A stretch of 64,000 nucleotides of DNA, from positions 2,214,414-2,278,413 of the forward strand of contig NZ_LR701459.1 of assembly GCF_902498825.1 (NCBI RefSeq), written 5' to 3'. The stretch comes from Rhizobium sp. EC-SD404. GTDB lineage: Bacteria; Pseudomonadota; Alphaproteobacteria; Rhizobiales; Rhizobiaceae. The notes below the pieces were generated by a model. The model ran no database searches and was not told the DNA's origin. It saw only the letters and a list, made by a program, of their open reading frames with translations. Position 1 is the first letter of the stretch. Each line of letters starts with the position of its first letter. Positions 35,731-45,859 of this stretch are shown here, one piece after another. A program made the translations under genes and the position numbers.

Positions 35731-35759
35731 CCGCTTCTTGCCGCGAGCACGCAATCCAA

Positions 35760-35780
35760 AGCCGGGTATGATGCCCGGCT
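35760..35780 (+). terminator. Hairpin between bamA and lpxD
   Basis: AGCCGGG (35760-35766) pairs with 35774-35780 around a 7-base loop, followed by CATTCATTCTGT. It lies 30 bases past bamA and 21 before lpxD; probably a partial terminator within the operon. Confidence 0.5.
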
Positions 35781-35801
35781 CATTCATTCTGTAAGCTGCC
35801 G

Positions 35802-36869
35802 ATGGATCGTCCAATTTTCTTCCCGCCGCATAGAGGCATCCCGCTTGGGCAGCTCGCGGCGGACATCGGCGCGGAATTGCACGATCCGCGTCTGTCTGAT
35901 CGTCTGATCACCTCGGTTGCCCCACTTTCGCGCGCGGATATCCAGGATCTGACCTTCATCACGTCCCGGCGTCATGCCGAGATGCTGATTGGGTTGAAAG
36001 CTGGCGCGATCGTCTGCCATAGAGACATGGCGCCCTCTGTTCCCGAAAATGTCGCGGCGCTGCTTGCTCCGGCACCCCAGTCGGCCTTCGCCCGGGCGGC
36101 AGCACTGCTTTACCCCTCATCCATGCGTCCGCTGACTCTCACGAACGAAAGCGGCATCTCGCCAAAGGCGTATGTGCATCCGGGTGCGCACCTCGAGCCG
36201 GGCGTGGTCGTCGATGTGAGTGCCGTCGTCGGCGATGGCGCGGAAATCGGTTCGGGAACGATCATCGGCGCTGCCGCCGTTATCGGGCCCGGCTGCAAGA
36301 TCGGTCGCAACTGCTCTATCGGTCCCAACACCACCGTGCAGTGCTCCTTCATCGGCAACGATGTGATCATCCATCCGGGCGCACGGATCGGTCAGGATGG
36401 CTTCGGTTATGCTCCGTCGCCCTCCGGCATGCTCAAGATCCCGCAACTCGGACGCGTCATCATTCAGGATCGTGTCGAGATCGGCGCCAATACGGCTGTC
36501 GACCGTGGCGCCATGGACGATACGGTGATCGGAGAGGGCACGAAGATCGATAACCTCGTCCAGGTCGGGCACAATGTCCGCGTCGGCCGACACTGCGTGA
36601 TCGTCGGGCAGGTCGCCATCGCCGGCAGCGTGACGATTGGCGACCAGGTGATGATCGGCGGCGGCACCACGATCGCCGGACATCTTCAGATCGGAGCCGG
36701 CGCACAGATTGCCGGCATGAGCGCAGTTGCTGCCGATGTGCCCGGCGCTGCCCGCTGGGGCGGCATCCCGGCCCGGCCGATGCGAGCCTTTTTGCGCGAT
36801 ATGGCCGAAATCCGTGCCCGCGCATTCAACAGAAGCCCAAAGAACGTAGGAGTTGAGCCGGATGAATGA
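35802..36869 (+). CDS. lpxD: UDP-3-O-(3-hydroxyacyl)glucosamine N-acyltransferase
   Basis: A 355-residue left-handed beta-helix enzyme, third step of lipid A synthesis. An N-terminal uridine-binding domain is followed by hexapeptide repeats (about 125-320) and a C-terminal helical extension. The motif [13 protein letters not shown] and the catalytic histidine in [11 protein letters not shown] are present. Its last 8 bases overlap fabZ. Confidence 0.96.
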   Translation: MDRPIFFPPHRGIPLGQLAADIGAELHDPRLSDRLITSVAPLSRADIQDLTFITSRRHAEMLIGLKAGAIVCHRDMAPSVPENVAALLAPAPQSAFARAAALLYPSSMRPLTLTNESGISPKAYVHPGAHLEPGVVVDVSAVVGDGAEIGSGTIIGAAAVIGPGCKIGRNCSIGPNTTVQCSFIGNDVIIHPGARIGQDGFGYAPSPSGMLKIPQLGRVIIQDRVEIGANTAVDRGAMDDTVIGEGTKIDNLVQVGHNVRVGRHCVIVGQVAIAGSVTIGDQVMIGGGTTIAGHLQIGAGAQIAGMSAVAADVPGAARWGGIPARPMRAFLRDMAEIRARAFNRSPKNVGVEPDE

Positions 36870-37338
36870 CCTGACCGGCACCGAGACGATGGATGAACTC
36901 GATGTGCGGGCGATCATGCGTCTGTTGCCCCATCGCTATCCATTCCTGCTCATCGACCGCATCGTCGGCATCGTTCGTGACGAGCGTGCGATCGGCATCA
37001 AGAACGTGACGGCAAACGAGCCGCACTTCACCGGGCATTTTCCGGAGAACCCCATCATGCCGGGTGTTCTGATCGTCGAAGGCATGGCGCAGACGGCCGG
37101 CGCGATTTGCGCGCGCCATCAGGCACGCAGCTCGACCCTGGTCTACTTCATGACCATCGACAATGCGCGCTTCCGCAAGCCGGTTGTTCCGGGCGACCGG
37201 GTGGAGTATCACGTCGCCAAGATCAAACAGCGCGGCAATGTCTGGAAGTTCCACTGCGAAGCGCTCGTCGGCGGCGTCAAGGTGGCCGAAGCCGATATCG
37301 GCGCCATGCTTGCGCAGCAGGAAAGCGAGAACGAATGA
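36862..37338 (+). CDS. fabZ: 3-hydroxyacyl-ACP dehydratase FabZ
   Basis: A 158-residue hot-dog-fold enzyme with catalytic His in [13 protein letters not shown] and Glu in [19 protein letters not shown] (split across the active-site helix). It dehydrates 3-hydroxyacyl-ACP in fatty acid synthesis and competes with LpxA/LpxD for that pool, hence its place in the lipid A operon. The ATG at 36862, after TAGGAG, is preferred over the TTG at 36853. It overlaps lpxD by 8 bases and lpxA by 4. Confidence 0.96.
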   Translation: MNDLTGTETMDELDVRAIMRLLPHRYPFLLIDRIVGIVRDERAIGIKNVTANEPHFTGHFPENPIMPGVLIVEGMAQTAGAICARHQARSSTLVYFMTIDNARFRKPVVPGDRVEYHVAKIKQRGNVWKFHCEALVGGVKVAEADIGAMLAQQESENE

Positions 37339-38144
37339 CCTCTGCCTCAGCGCGGGTTCACCCTTCCTCGGTCATCGAGGAAGGCGCAATCATTGGCGAA
37401 AACGTCACGATCGGCCCATTCTGCCATATCGGCCCGAATGTCGTTCTGGGAGATGACTGCCAGATCCTGAGCCATGTCGCGATTTCCGGTTCGACCGTTC
37501 TTGGCAAAGGCTGTCGTGTGTTTCCCGGCGCCATGCTTGGGTTCGAACCGCAGAATCTCGCCTACAAGGGCGAGGAGACGCGTCTCGAGATCGGCGAAGG
37601 CTGCACGATCCGTGAAGGCGTGACCATGCATCCCGGCATGCCGAATGCTGGTGGGCTCACGTCGGTCGGCAAGAACTGCCTGTTTCTTGCCTATAGCCAC
37701 GTCGCCCATGACTGCCATGTCGGCGATAACGTCGTCCTATCCAACAACGTCATGCTGGCCGGCCACGTCACGGTTGGTGACCGGGTCATCATCGGCGGCG
37801 GCGCTGCCGTTCACCAGTTTGCCCGCATCGGCCACCGCGCCTTCATCGGTGGTCTGTCGGCCGTCAATTTCGACGTCATCCCCTACGGTATGCTGAACGG
37901 CAATCCCGGGGTGCTCGGCGGTTTGAACATCATCGGCATGCAGCGCGCCGGCATGGACAAGGCCAGCATCCACGAAGTGCGCCGCGCCTTCCGCCATATC
38001 TTCCAGGGTCCAGGCTCCGTGCGTCAGAATGCCGGCGAGGCGCGCGCGCTTTATACCAGCAACGAGACTGTCGGACAGATCATCGATTTCATCGAGGCTC
38101 AGAGCGAACGCGCGCTGTCGTCGCCGGCCCGGGCTCATCGGTAA
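37335..38144 (+). CDS. lpxA: UDP-N-acetylglucosamine acyltransferase
   Basis: A 269-residue hexapeptide-repeat trimer enzyme, first step of lipid A synthesis. It starts [22 protein letters not shown] (first coils) and contains the catalytic His in [19 protein letters not shown]. The length is typical. It overlaps fabZ as ATGA. Confidence 0.96.
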   Translation: MTSASARVHPSSVIEEGAIIGENVTIGPFCHIGPNVVLGDDCQILSHVAISGSTVLGKGCRVFPGAMLGFEPQNLAYKGEETRLEIGEGCTIREGVTMHPGMPNAGGLTSVGKNCLFLAYSHVAHDCHVGDNVVLSNNVMLAGHVTVGDRVIIGGGAAVHQFARIGHRAFIGGLSAVNFDVIPYGMLNGNPGVLGGLNIIGMQRAGMDKASIHEVRRAFRHIFQGPGSVRQNAGEARALYTSNETVGQIIDFIEAQSERALSSPARAHR

Positions 38145-38151
38145 GCCTCCC

Positions 38152-39018
38152 ATGGCTGCGGTCAGCCGAGAACCGGGCAGGGGTCGCGTCGCGATCCTGG
38201 CCGGTGCCGGCAATCTGCCGACCCATGTCGCCCGCGCCATCCGATCCGCGGGCGAAGATCCTTTCATCATTGCCCTGAGCGACGAAGCCGATGGTGACTG
38301 GTCCAGTTTCCAGCACGAACGCATCGGCACAGGCGATTTCGCCGCCGTGGAGCGTATCGTCAGGGTCAACAGCATCGACCGCCTGATCCTGTCGGGAAGC
38401 GTCAAGCGACGTCCGGAGTGGCGCGAAATCCGCCCCACATGGAAAACGCTCGCACGCATGCCCAGCGTCGTCCGTACGTTGCTGCGAGGCGGCGACGACC
38501 AGGTATTGCGCATGGTGATCGCTCTGATCGAAGGCGCGGGCGCTCGTGTCATCGGCGCACACGAAGTGGCACCAGATCTGGTCGCGACACACGGATCCCT
38601 GACGTCCATTGAGCCCGACGCAGCCAGCAAGCGTGACATTGCCGCCGGACGGGAAGCCGCTTTGGCCCTCGGCCGGCTGGATGTCGGTCAAGCCGCCGTT
38701 GCGATCGGCGGCCGGGTCGTAGCGCTTGAAGGTGTCGAAGGAACCGACGAGATGCTTGCGCGCGTCGCCGATCTGCGGGGCCGCGGCCGGCTTTCCACAT
38801 CGCGCAAGGGCGTACTGGTCAAATTCTGCAAGCCCGATCAGGATGAACGCGCCGACCTGCCGACGATCGGTGCCGGCACCGTGAAGGGCCTGATCGAGGC
38901 GGGCCTCGCGGGCGTTGCCGTCGAAGCCGGACGATCATTGTTGCTGGAGCGCGAAGCCGCGATTGCGGCTGCCGATCAGGCAGGCATCTTCATCGCCGGC
39001 GTAACGCGGGAGGATTGA
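38152..39018 (+). CDS. lpxI: UDP-2,3-diacylglucosamine pyrophosphatase LpxI
   Basis: A 288-residue DUF1009 protein, the alphaproteobacterial replacement of LpxH. Conserved phrases are VAILAGAGNLPTHVARAI, the KAVEGVEGTDEML-like VVALEGVEGTDEML, and GVLVKFCKPDQDERADLPTIG (split). It lies between lpxA and lpxB, the usual place of this gene in alphaproteobacteria, with a one-base stop/start overlap with lpxB. Confidence 0.95.
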   Translation: MAAVSREPGRGRVAILAGAGNLPTHVARAIRSAGEDPFIIALSDEADGDWSSFQHERIGTGDFAAVERIVRVNSIDRLILSGSVKRRPEWREIRPTWKTLARMPSVVRTLLRGGDDQVLRMVIALIEGAGARVIGAHEVAPDLVATHGSLTSIEPDAASKRDIAAGREAALALGRLDVGQAAVAIGGRVVALEGVEGTDEMLARVADLRGRGRLSTSRKGVLVKFCKPDQDERADLPTIGAGTVKGLIEAGLAGVAVEAGRSLLLEREAAIAAADQAGIFIAGVTRED

Positions 39019-40232
39019 TGATCGACCGGGCCATGACATCGCGCCGCGTGAAAGTCGCGATTATCGCCGGCGAACCATCTGGCGATCGCTTGGGGGCGGA
39101 TTTGATCGCCGCCATGAAGATGCAGGTGGGTGATCTCTCGATCGATCTGGTGGGCATCGGTGGCGAGGAGATGCAAGGCGAGGGGCTGGTGTCGCTGTTC
39201 GACTATTCCGAGCTCTCCATCGTCGGCGTGAGCGCCGTCGTCGCCAAGTTACCCAAGCTGTTGTGGCGCATCCGCCAGGCGGCCGATGCGATCGTCGAGG
39301 CCAAGCCCGACGTCCTGGTCATCATCGACAGCCCGGATTTCACGCACCGTGTTGCCCGCCGCGTAAAGGCGAGGCTGCCCGATCTGCCCGTCATCGACTA
39401 TATATGCCCGTCCGTCTGGGCGTGGAAGCCGGAGCGCGCGCCGGCGATGCGCGGCTATATCGACCACGTGCTGTCGGTTTTCCCGTTTGAACCCCAGGTG
39501 GTTGCCGCGCTGGGTGGTCCTCCGACCACCTATGTGGGCCACCGGCTGATTTTCGACATGGGCCTCTTATCAGCGCGGGCCGAACAACTGGATCGCCGGC
39601 GCAAGCAACAGCTGACCGGCCTCTGCATGCTGCTTCCCGGTTCGCGCAAATCCGAGCTGACGCGCCTGCTGCCGGTTTTCGCCGATGCCGCGGCTGAGCT
39701 GTCCGCCTTGCGTCCGGGTGTGCGGTTTATCCTCCCCACGATCGCGCGCCATCATGCGTTTGTCTCCGAACAGGTCACGGCCTGGCCGGTCAAAGTGGAC
39801 GTGGTCGCGGGCGAGGACGCCAAGTGGGGCGCGTTCGCACAATCCGACGTCGCGCTTGCCGCCTCAGGCACCGTGCTCCTGGAATTGGCACTGGCCGGCG
39901 TCCCTTGCGTCTCGGCCTATAAGCTGGACCCCTTGGCCAAATTGCTGATCTCGAAGATCACCGGCTGGAGTGCTGCGCTTCCCAACCTGATTGCCGATTA
40001 TCCCGTCATCCGCGAATTCTTCAATGATCAGGCCCGTGGCAACCGTCTGGCCCGTGAGACCTTGCGTCTGATGGATCATACGATCGAGCGCAAGGCGATG
40101 CTGGAGGGCTTCGATATCGTCCGCCGGGCGATGTCCGTGACCCGAACGCCGGGCGAGCACGCCGCCGAAATCGTGCTTGCTTTCATCGATCGTCCAAACG
40201 TGACCGCCGATCGTCCTGCAATTGCGCATTGA
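39018..40232 (+). CDS. lpxB: Lipid-A-disaccharide synthase
   Basis: A 404-residue glycosyltransferase of the GT-B fold joining two acylated glucosamines. Motifs are IIAGEPSGDRLGADLI at the N-terminus, CPSVWAWKPERAP in the middle and LAASGTVLLELALAGVP in the donor site. The ATG at 39018 overlaps the lpxI stop (TGATG). A perfect palindrome lies across its stop codon. Confidence 0.96.
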   Translation: MIDRAMTSRRVKVAIIAGEPSGDRLGADLIAAMKMQVGDLSIDLVGIGGEEMQGEGLVSLFDYSELSIVGVSAVVAKLPKLLWRIRQAADAIVEAKPDVLVIIDSPDFTHRVARRVKARLPDLPVIDYICPSVWAWKPERAPAMRGYIDHVLSVFPFEPQVVAALGGPPTTYVGHRLIFDMGLLSARAEQLDRRRKQQLTGLCMLLPGSRKSELTRLLPVFADAAAELSALRPGVRFILPTIARHHAFVSEQVTAWPVKVDVVAGEDAKWGAFAQSDVALAASGTVLLELALAGVPCVSAYKLDPLAKLLISKITGWSAALPNLIADYPVIREFFNDQARGNRLARETLRLMDHTIERKAMLEGFDIVRRAMSVTRTPGEHAAEIVLAFIDRPNVTADRPAIAH

Positions 40233-40241
40233 ATGCGCAAT
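40221..40241. repeat. 21-bp perfect palindrome across the lpxB stop codon
   Basis: ATTGCGCATT (40221-40230) is followed by one central G and its exact inverse (40232-40241). The lpxB TGA stop lies at the centre. It can form an 8-bp RNA hairpin without a T-run, or serve as a protein-binding site upstream of gyrA. Confidence 0.5.
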
Positions 40242-40287
40242 CCCTACATAAAGGCCGGGAAAAGCACCGTTCGAGAGCCCTCGAAAT

Positions 40288-40317
40288 TGGCTTTGACCGC
40301 ACCGTTTCGTTATAAAC
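40288..40317 (+). promoter_or_regulatory. Candidate gyrA promoter
   Basis: TTGGCT (40288-40293) and TATAAA (40312-40317) with an 18-base spacer resemble a housekeeping promoter, 38 bases before the gyrA start. Only one of several possible readings of this AT-richer stretch. Confidence 0.35.
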
Positions 40318-40354
40318 GGCAAGCCGAATCTGACCTTAGAGAACGTGATCCATT

Positions 40355-43183
40355 TTGACTGAGATAGTTCCCCCCGGCGGGCCGCAGGGCCCATCTGGCA
40401 TAGAGCCGGTTTCGATCGTCGATGAGATGCAGCGCTCCTATCTCGATTACGCCATGAGCGTGATCGTGTCGCGCGCATTGCCCGACGTGCGCGACGGCCT
40501 AAAGCCGGTGCATCGGCGTATCCTCTATGCGATGCACGAGAGCGGTTACCACTGGAACAGGAAATACGTGAAGTCGTCGCGCATCGTCGGCGACGTCATG
40601 GGTAAATATCACCCGCACGGCGACAGCGCGATCTACGACGCCATGGTCCGCATGGCGCAGCCCTGGTCGCTGCGCGCGATGCTCATCGACGGGCAGGGCA
40701 ATTTCGGCTCGATCGACGGCGATCCGCCGGCGGCCATGCGTTACACCGAAGCGCGGCTCGCGAAGCTAGCGCATGAGCTGCTGGAAGACATCGACAAGGA
40801 TACGGTCGATTTCCAGGAAACCTACGACAGCTCCGGCTCGGAGCCGAAGGTGCTGCCGGCGAGGTTCCCCAACCTGCTCGCCAATGGCGCAGGCGGCATC
40901 GCCGTCGGCATGGCGACGAACATTCCGCCGCACAATCTCGGTGAACTGGTCGATGGCTGCATAGCGCTGATCGACGATCCGTCGCTCGACCTGATCCAGC
41001 TCATGGAATTCATTCCCGGTCCCGATTTCCCGACCGGCGGCATCATCCTTGGACGCTCCGGCATCCGCAGCGCGTTCGAAACCGGCCGTGGCTCGGTCGT
41101 CATGCGCGGCAAAGTGCATTTTGAGCAAATCCGAGGCGACCGCGAAGCCATCATCATCACCGAAGTTCCCTATCAGGTGAACAAGGCGACGATGATCGAG
41201 AAGATGGCCGAGCTGGTGCGCGACAAGCGCATCGAGGGCATCTCGGACCTTCGCGACGAGTCCGACCGGCAGGGTTACCGCGTCGTCGTCGAGCTGAAGC
41301 GCGACGCCAATGCCGACGTCATCCTCAACCAGCTTTATCGCTACACGCCACTGCAGACCTCGTTCGGCTGCAACATGGTGGCGCTCAACGGCGGCAAGCC
41401 GGAGCTGATGAACCTGATGGACATGCTGAGGGCGTTCATCGCCTTCCGCGAGACCGTCATCTCCCGGCGCACCAAGTTCCTGCTGCGCAAGGCGCGCGAC
41501 CGCGCCCACGTGCTTGTCGGGATGGCGATCGCCGTCGCCAACATCGATGAAGTCATCCACCTGATCCGCAATGCGCCGGACCCGCAGGCTGCACGCGAGC
41601 AGTTGATGGAGCGCCGCTGGCCGGCAAAGGACGTTGCGCCGCTCATCCGGCTCATCGACGATCCGCGCCATCGCATCAACGAGGACGGTACCTACAATCT
41701 TTCCGAGGAACAGGCGCGCGCCATCCTCGAGCTGCGTCTGCAGCGCCTCACTGCGCTCGGCCGCGAGGAAATCGACGACGAGCTCAACAAGATCGGCGAG
41801 GAGATCAAGGATTACCTCGATATCCTGTCTTCGCGCGTTCGCATTCGCGAGATCATCAAACAGGAACTGCGCGACGTCAAAGACGAGTTCGGCACGCCGC
41901 GGCGGACTGAACTGGGCGACGGCGGCCCCGACATGGACGATGAGGACCTCATCGCCCGCGAAGACATGGTCGTCACCGTTTCGCATTCCGGCTACATCAA
42001 ACGCGTACCGCTTGCGACCTATCGCGCGCAGCGCCGCGGCGGCAAAGGCCGCTCCGGCATGGCGACGCGCGACGAGGATTTCGTAACCCGCCTGTTCGTC
42101 GCCAACACGCACACGCCCGTTCTGTTCTTCTCCTCACGTGGCATCGTCTACAAGGAAAAGGTCTGGCGCCTGCCGATCGGCACGCCACAGTCCCGAGGCA
42201 AGGCGCTCATCAACCTCCTGCCCATCGAGCATGGCGATCGCATTACTGCGATCATGCCGCTGCCCGAAGACGAGGACAGCTGGGCCAATCTCGACGTCAT
42301 GTTCTCCACGACGCGGGGAACGGTTCGTCGCAACAAGCTGTCGGATTTCGTCCAGGTGAACCGCAATGGCAAGATTGCCATGAAGTTCGACGACGATAGC
42401 GATCAGATCCTGAACGTCGAGACCTGTACCGAACAGGACGACGTCGTACTCACGACCGCGCTCGGACAGTCGATCCGTTTCCCGACGACGGATGTGCGTG
42501 TCTTCGCCGGCCGCAACTCGATCGGCGTGCGCGGCATCTCCTTGGCCGACAGCGACCATGTGATCTCCATGGCGATCCTGTCGCATGTCGATGCGGATCC
42601 GGCCGAACGCGCTGCATTCCTGAAGCGGGCAACCGCGGAACGGCGTGCGGCGAACGGTGACGAGGAAGAAGTCACGCTGGTGGGCGAGGACGTCGTCGAA
42701 GCCGTCGACCTCAACAACGAGCGCTTCGAGGAACTGAAGGCCCGCGAGCAGTTCGTCCTGACGGTCAGCGCCAAGGGTTACGGCAAGCTTTCCTCATCCT
42801 ACGATTTCCGCATCTCCGGACGTGGCGGCAAGGGCATCCGGGCAACCGACATCGCCAAGATCGGCGAAATCGGTGAACTCGTGGCCTTCTTCCCGGTCGA
42901 GCGTGGCGATCAGATCATGCTGGTGTCCAATGGCGGCCAGCTGATCCGGGTGCCCGTGAGCGGGATCCGCATCGCCAGCCGTGCGACCAAGGGCGTCACG
43001 ATCTTCTCGACGTCGAAGGACGAGCGGGTCGTCTCGGTCGAGCGCATCAGCGAGCCTGAGCCCGAGGCTGTCGATGAGGTTCTTGAAGAAGCGGCCGAAG
43101 CGGATGCCTTGGAAGAGATCGCACGCGAGAACGACGGCGACGAGACCGGCAGCGGCGAAGAAACGGGCAGCAGCGAAGAATAA
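40355..43183 (+). CDS. gyrA: DNA gyrase subunit A
   Basis: A 942-residue type II topoisomerase subunit. The start is a TTG codon: it gives [18 protein letters not shown], matching the N-terminus of other Rhizobiales GyrA proteins, and no ATG is suitably placed. Catalytic Tyr130 ([10 protein letters not shown]) is present. The quinolone-determining region has Ser91 and Asp95 (E. coli 83 and 87), the usual sensitive residues. The GyrA box QRRGGKG in the C-terminal domain separates it from ParC. It ends in an acidic tail. Confidence 0.97.
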   Translation: MTEIVPPGGPQGPSGIEPVSIVDEMQRSYLDYAMSVIVSRALPDVRDGLKPVHRRILYAMHESGYHWNRKYVKSSRIVGDVMGKYHPHGDSAIYDAMVRMAQPWSLRAMLIDGQGNFGSIDGDPPAAMRYTEARLAKLAHELLEDIDKDTVDFQETYDSSGSEPKVLPARFPNLLANGAGGIAVGMATNIPPHNLGELVDGCIALIDDPSLDLIQLMEFIPGPDFPTGGIILGRSGIRSAFETGRGSVVMRGKVHFEQIRGDREAIIITEVPYQVNKATMIEKMAELVRDKRIEGISDLRDESDRQGYRVVVELKRDANADVILNQLYRYTPLQTSFGCNMVALNGGKPELMNLMDMLRAFIAFRETVISRRTKFLLRKARDRAHVLVGMAIAVANIDEVIHLIRNAPDPQAAREQLMERRWPAKDVAPLIRLIDDPRHRINEDGTYNLSEEQARAILELRLQRLTALGREEIDDELNKIGEEIKDYLDILSSRVRIREIIKQELRDVKDEFGTPRRTELGDGGPDMDDEDLIAREDMVVTVSHSGYIKRVPLATYRAQRRGGKGRSGMATRDEDFVTRLFVANTHTPVLFFSSRGIVYKEKVWRLPIGTPQSRGKALINLLPIEHGDRITAIMPLPEDEDSWANLDVMFSTTRGTVRRNKLSDFVQVNRNGKIAMKFDDDSDQILNVETCTEQDDVVLTTALGQSIRFPTTDVRVFAGRNSIGVRGISLADSDHVISMAILSHVDADPAERAAFLKRATAERRAANGDEEEVTLVGEDVVEAVDLNNERFEELKAREQFVLTVSAKGYGKLSSSYDFRISGRGGKGIRATDIAKIGEIGELVAFFPVERGDQIMLVSNGGQLIRVPVSGIRIASRATKGVTIFSTSKDERVVSVERISEPEPEAVDEVLEEAAEADALEEIARENDGDETGSGEETGSSEE

Positions 43184-43208
43184 GCTGCTGCATCAGCCGC
43201 CAGAATAC

Positions 43209-43246
43209 AAAAAAACCGGTCGCGGAGGGAACGCGACCGGTTTTTT
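43209..43246. terminator. Strong bidirectional terminator after gyrA
   Basis: A run of A, then CCGGTCGCG, a short loop, the exact inverse and TTTTTT (43241-43246). The stem is flanked by A6 and T6, so it should stop transcription from gyrA on the plus strand and from the two small minus-strand genes. Confidence 0.93.
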
Positions 43247-43323
43247 GATGTGTCCTCGTCGGGGCAGGGAAACCCAAACTTCGGACTGGAGGTCAGTCAG
43301 TAGTTTTGCCCGGGGGGCAAAGT

Positions 43324-43458
43324 CTAAAAGCGGCGCGTGGTCCGCGCTCTTGCTCTTGCTTGTTTTGCTTCTCGTCTCATCTGCGACAGCATCGCCGCCA
43401 CATCTGTAATCAACACGCACGCTATGAAAGCGGCAAAGATGGTCAAGGTCGTCAGCAT
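43324..43458 (-). CDS. Tiny single-span membrane protein, 44 aa
   Basis: A 44-residue protein with one hydrophobic helix (about 3-23, FAAFIACVLITDVAAML) and a strongly basic C-terminal tail (RREAKQARARARTTRRF), so the N-terminus should lie outside. AAGAG stands about 8 bases before the ATG. It follows a similar 41-residue gene by 22 bases and reads toward the bidirectional terminator. No known family recognised. Confidence 0.55.
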   Translation of the reverse strand: MLTTLTIFAAFIACVLITDVAAMLSQMRREAKQARARARTTRRF

Positions 43459-43480
43459 GGCGTGCTCTTTATGCTCGAGC

Positions 43481-43606
43481 TTAATAGTATTGGTGACGAA
43501 CCGGGTTACGCACAGACTTGGACTGCCGGTTTTCGCTGCTGAGCGCCACTGCGGTGGCAACTGTCATAGCGATGAACATGACGATAGCGAGGATCAGAAG
43601 AGGCAT
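43481..43606 (-). CDS. Tiny single-span membrane protein, 41 aa
   Basis: A 41-residue protein starting with a hydrophobic helix (2-22, LLILAIVMFIAMTVATAVAL) and a basic, polar tail ending HQYY. GGAG lies 9 bases upstream of the ATG. Together with the following 44-residue gene it forms an apparent two-gene unit between gyrA and coaD. Function unknown. Confidence 0.55.
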   Translation of the reverse strand: MPLLILAIVMFIAMTVATAVALSSENRQSKSVRNPVRHQYY

Positions 43607-43819
43607 GGTTCCAGTCTCCGTTATGCCCAATGAACGCAGGCGTCCCAAAAAGGTTTCATTCGATACTTGGATTTTAAGCAGTGTATCGCTGAGCCGGACT
43701 TGAACACGCCATTCATTCACCGTTCATATGCCGGATATCGGACGCTGGACGTCTAGACTCCGTCGCTTGCACGACGGCCAACGCCGTGACAAAAGGCAGC
43801 CCACGCCAGGGAACCACCG

Positions 43820-44326
43820 ATGACCACTGCCTTCTATCCCGGGTCTTTCGACCCACTGACCAACGGCCATCTCGATGTGCTGCTGCAGGCGTTGTCGCTC
43901 GGCGAGAAACTCGTCGTCGGCATCGGCATCCACCCGGGCAAGAAACCACTCTTCAGCTTTGAAGAGCGCGCCGATCTCATTCGCGCCTCCTTGAAGGAAG
44001 CCCTGCCGGAAGGTCTGTCCCGGGTCACGGTCGTCGATTTCGGCAATCTGGTCGTCGATGCTGCGCGCGACAACGGCGCATCCATCCTGATCCGCGGCCT
44101 GCGCGACGGCACCGACTTCGATTACGAAATGCAGATGGCAGGAATGAACCGTCAGATGGCGCCCGATATTCAGACGGTGTTTCTGCCGGCCGGCGCTTCG
44201 TCCCGGCCGATTACGGCCACATTGGTGCGCCAGATCGCTTCGATGGGTGGCGATGTCAGTGCCTTCGTTCCGGGTTCGGTTCGATCGGCTTTGGCGGCGC
44301 GTTTCCCGGCCACAAACCACATTTGA
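43820..44326 (+). CDS. coaD: Phosphopantetheine adenylyltransferase
   Basis: A 168-residue nucleotidyltransferase, fourth step of coenzyme A synthesis. It has the HxGH-type motif in [37 protein letters not shown] (split) and the [14 protein letters not shown] end motif. It precedes two cyclophilin genes, in the order common in Rhizobiales. Confidence 0.97.
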   Translation: MTTAFYPGSFDPLTNGHLDVLLQALSLGEKLVVGIGIHPGKKPLFSFEERADLIRASLKEALPEGLSRVTVVDFGNLVVDAARDNGASILIRGLRDGTDFDYEMQMAGMNRQMAPDIQTVFLPAGASSRPITATLVRQIASMGGDVSAFVPGSVRSALAARFPATNHI

Positions 44327-44345
44327 TTCAATTGGAGATTGCCTG

Positions 44346-44921
44346 ATGAAATTCGTGCTGGCCGCGACAACCGCACTTATGTTGGGAGGCCTTTCGGCCA
44401 TTGCACAGGAAAGCGGCGCACAAGAAGCCGGTGGTGATCTCGTCATCGAATTGAAGGATGGGGTCGTGCGCGTCGACCTGCTCGACGAGTTGGCACCTCA
44501 ACACACGCAGCGCCTGCGCGACCTCGCCGCTGCGAGCGAATACGACAATGTCGCCTTTCACCGCGTGATCGACGGTTTCATGGCCCAGACCGGCGATGTG
44601 GAATTCGGTGACCTGACGGATGGCTATATGGCACCACGTGCCGGCACCGGCGGCTCCGACCTGCCGAACCTTCCTGCCGAGTTCTCCGATCTTCCGTTCG
44701 AGCGCGGTGTCCTCGGCATGGCCCGTTCGCAGGATCCGAATTCGGCGAATTCGCAGTTCTTCATCATGTTCGACGAGGGCTCGTTCCTGAACGGCCAATA
44801 CACGGTCGTCGGCCGCGTGACTGAAGGCATGGAATTTGTGGACGCGATCAAGAAGGGCGATCAGGCAGCCAACGGCTCCGTCGACAGCCCGGACCGCATG
44901 ATCAGTGTCCGCGTCGAATAA
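44346..44921 (+). CDS. Periplasmic peptidyl-prolyl isomerase (cyclophilin)
   Basis: A 191-residue cyclophilin with a signal peptide (about 1-20, ending SAIAQ). Core motifs: YDNVAFHRVIDGFMAQTGD, and NSANSQFFIMFDEGSFLNGQYTVVGRV, split around the active site. The export signal distinguishes it from the cytoplasmic paralog that follows after 33 bases; the two probably arose by duplication. Starts 19 bases after coaD. Confidence 0.93.
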   Translation: MKFVLAATTALMLGGLSAIAQESGAQEAGGDLVIELKDGVVRVDLLDELAPQHTQRLRDLAAASEYDNVAFHRVIDGFMAQTGDVEFGDLTDGYMAPRAGTGGSDLPNLPAEFSDLPFERGVLGMARSQDPNSANSQFFIMFDEGSFLNGQYTVVGRVTEGMEFVDAIKKGDQAANGSVDSPDRMISVRVE

Positions 44922-44954
44922 TCAACGATACCAATCAAAAAACAGGAGCGACCC

Positions 44955-45464
44955 ATGGCCGAGATCAAGGATCCGGAAAACGCACTCGTGATGGAAACGA
45001 CCAAAGGCAAGGTCGTCATCGAACTCATGCCGGACCTCGCGCCCGAGCACGTCAATCGCATCAAGGAACTCGCCCGCGAGACCGCCTATGACGGCGTCGT
45101 CTTCCATCGCGTCATCGATGGCTTCATGGCGCAGACCGGCGACGTCAAGTTCGGCAAGAGCGGCGGCAACGACTTCAACCCGGGCCGTGCCGGCATGGGT
45201 GGATCCGACAAGCCGGACCTGAAGGCGGAATTCTCCAACGTCAGCCATGTGCGTGGCACATGCTCGATGGCCCGCTCGCAGAGCCCGAATTCAGCCAACT
45301 CGCAGTTCTTCATCTGCCTGGCCGATGCTCCTTGGCTCAACAAGCAGTATTCCGTCTGGGGCCAGGTCATCGAAGGCATGGACGTCATCGACCTGATCAA
45401 GAAGGGCGAGCCCGTTCGCGACCCGGACCAGATCGTCTCGCTGCGTATCGCCGCCGACGCATGA
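44955..45464 (+). CDS. ppiB: Cytoplasmic peptidyl-prolyl isomerase (cyclophilin)
   Basis: A 169-residue cyclophilin without a signal peptide. The active-site phrase YDGVVFHRVIDGFMAQTGD and the NSANSQFFICLADAPWLNKQY region are intact. AGGAG precedes the ATG. Its stop overlaps the next start as ATGA. Confidence 0.93.
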   Translation: MAEIKDPENALVMETTKGKVVIELMPDLAPEHVNRIKELARETAYDGVVFHRVIDGFMAQTGDVKFGKSGGNDFNPGRAGMGGSDKPDLKAEFSNVSHVRGTCSMARSQSPNSANSQFFICLADAPWLNKQYSVWGQVIEGMDVIDLIKKGEPVRDPDQIVSLRIAADA

Positions 45465-45856
45465 TGGTTTTGCGCTACGCCGCCCTGATCCTCGCATTCC
45501 TGGCGATCGCGCCGGCCGCCCACGCGACCGGTACGATCACTTGTGCCGATCAGGACGACCGCGTGGCTCTGGAGCTTTCAATCGGCTCCTTGCCGGTCCT
45601 CAAGGTGGTCGGCGGCTCCATTGCCGTCGACGACCGGATGATCGCCATCGGCGGTGACGACGCGGATGCCTTCGCCGTCGGTCAGGCTTTCCGCGCAGAC
45701 GGACGACTGATGGTGGATTTCACCGACATGAATATCGAGGCGGTGACCGCTCGGTTGCGCCTCGAAGAGGCCGGTGAGGACCGCGATTTTGTGACAGCCG
45801 GGACCTTTCAGCTCGTCGGCACCGGCGCCTACGCCGTCACCTGCGTCGGACCTTGA
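45461..45856 (+). CDS. Hypothetical exported protein, 131 aa
   Basis: A small protein with a clear signal peptide (1-22, cut near AHA-TG) and a mature domain of about 109 residues with a cysteine at each end (TITCADQ near 27 and YAVTCVGP near 128), which could form a disulfide. The chain is rich in beta-prone stretches. It is coupled to ppiB by a 4-base overlap and followed by queA after 3 bases. I do not recognise a family. Confidence 0.78.
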   Translation: MMVLRYAALILAFLAIAPAAHATGTITCADQDDRVALELSIGSLPVLKVVGGSIAVDDRMIAIGGDDADAFAVGQAFRADGRLMVDFTDMNIEAVTARLRLEEAGEDRDFVTAGTFQLVGTGAYAVTCVGP

Positions 45857-45859
45857 TCC

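Noticed and set aside
33433..35814. A 793-codon open frame antisense to bamA
   Set aside because: Mirror frame of a certain gene; no domain recognised and the composition is that of a complement strand.
40355..43183. Quinolone resistance alleles in gyrA
   Set aside because: Ser91 and Asp95 are the usual sensitive residues at the key positions.
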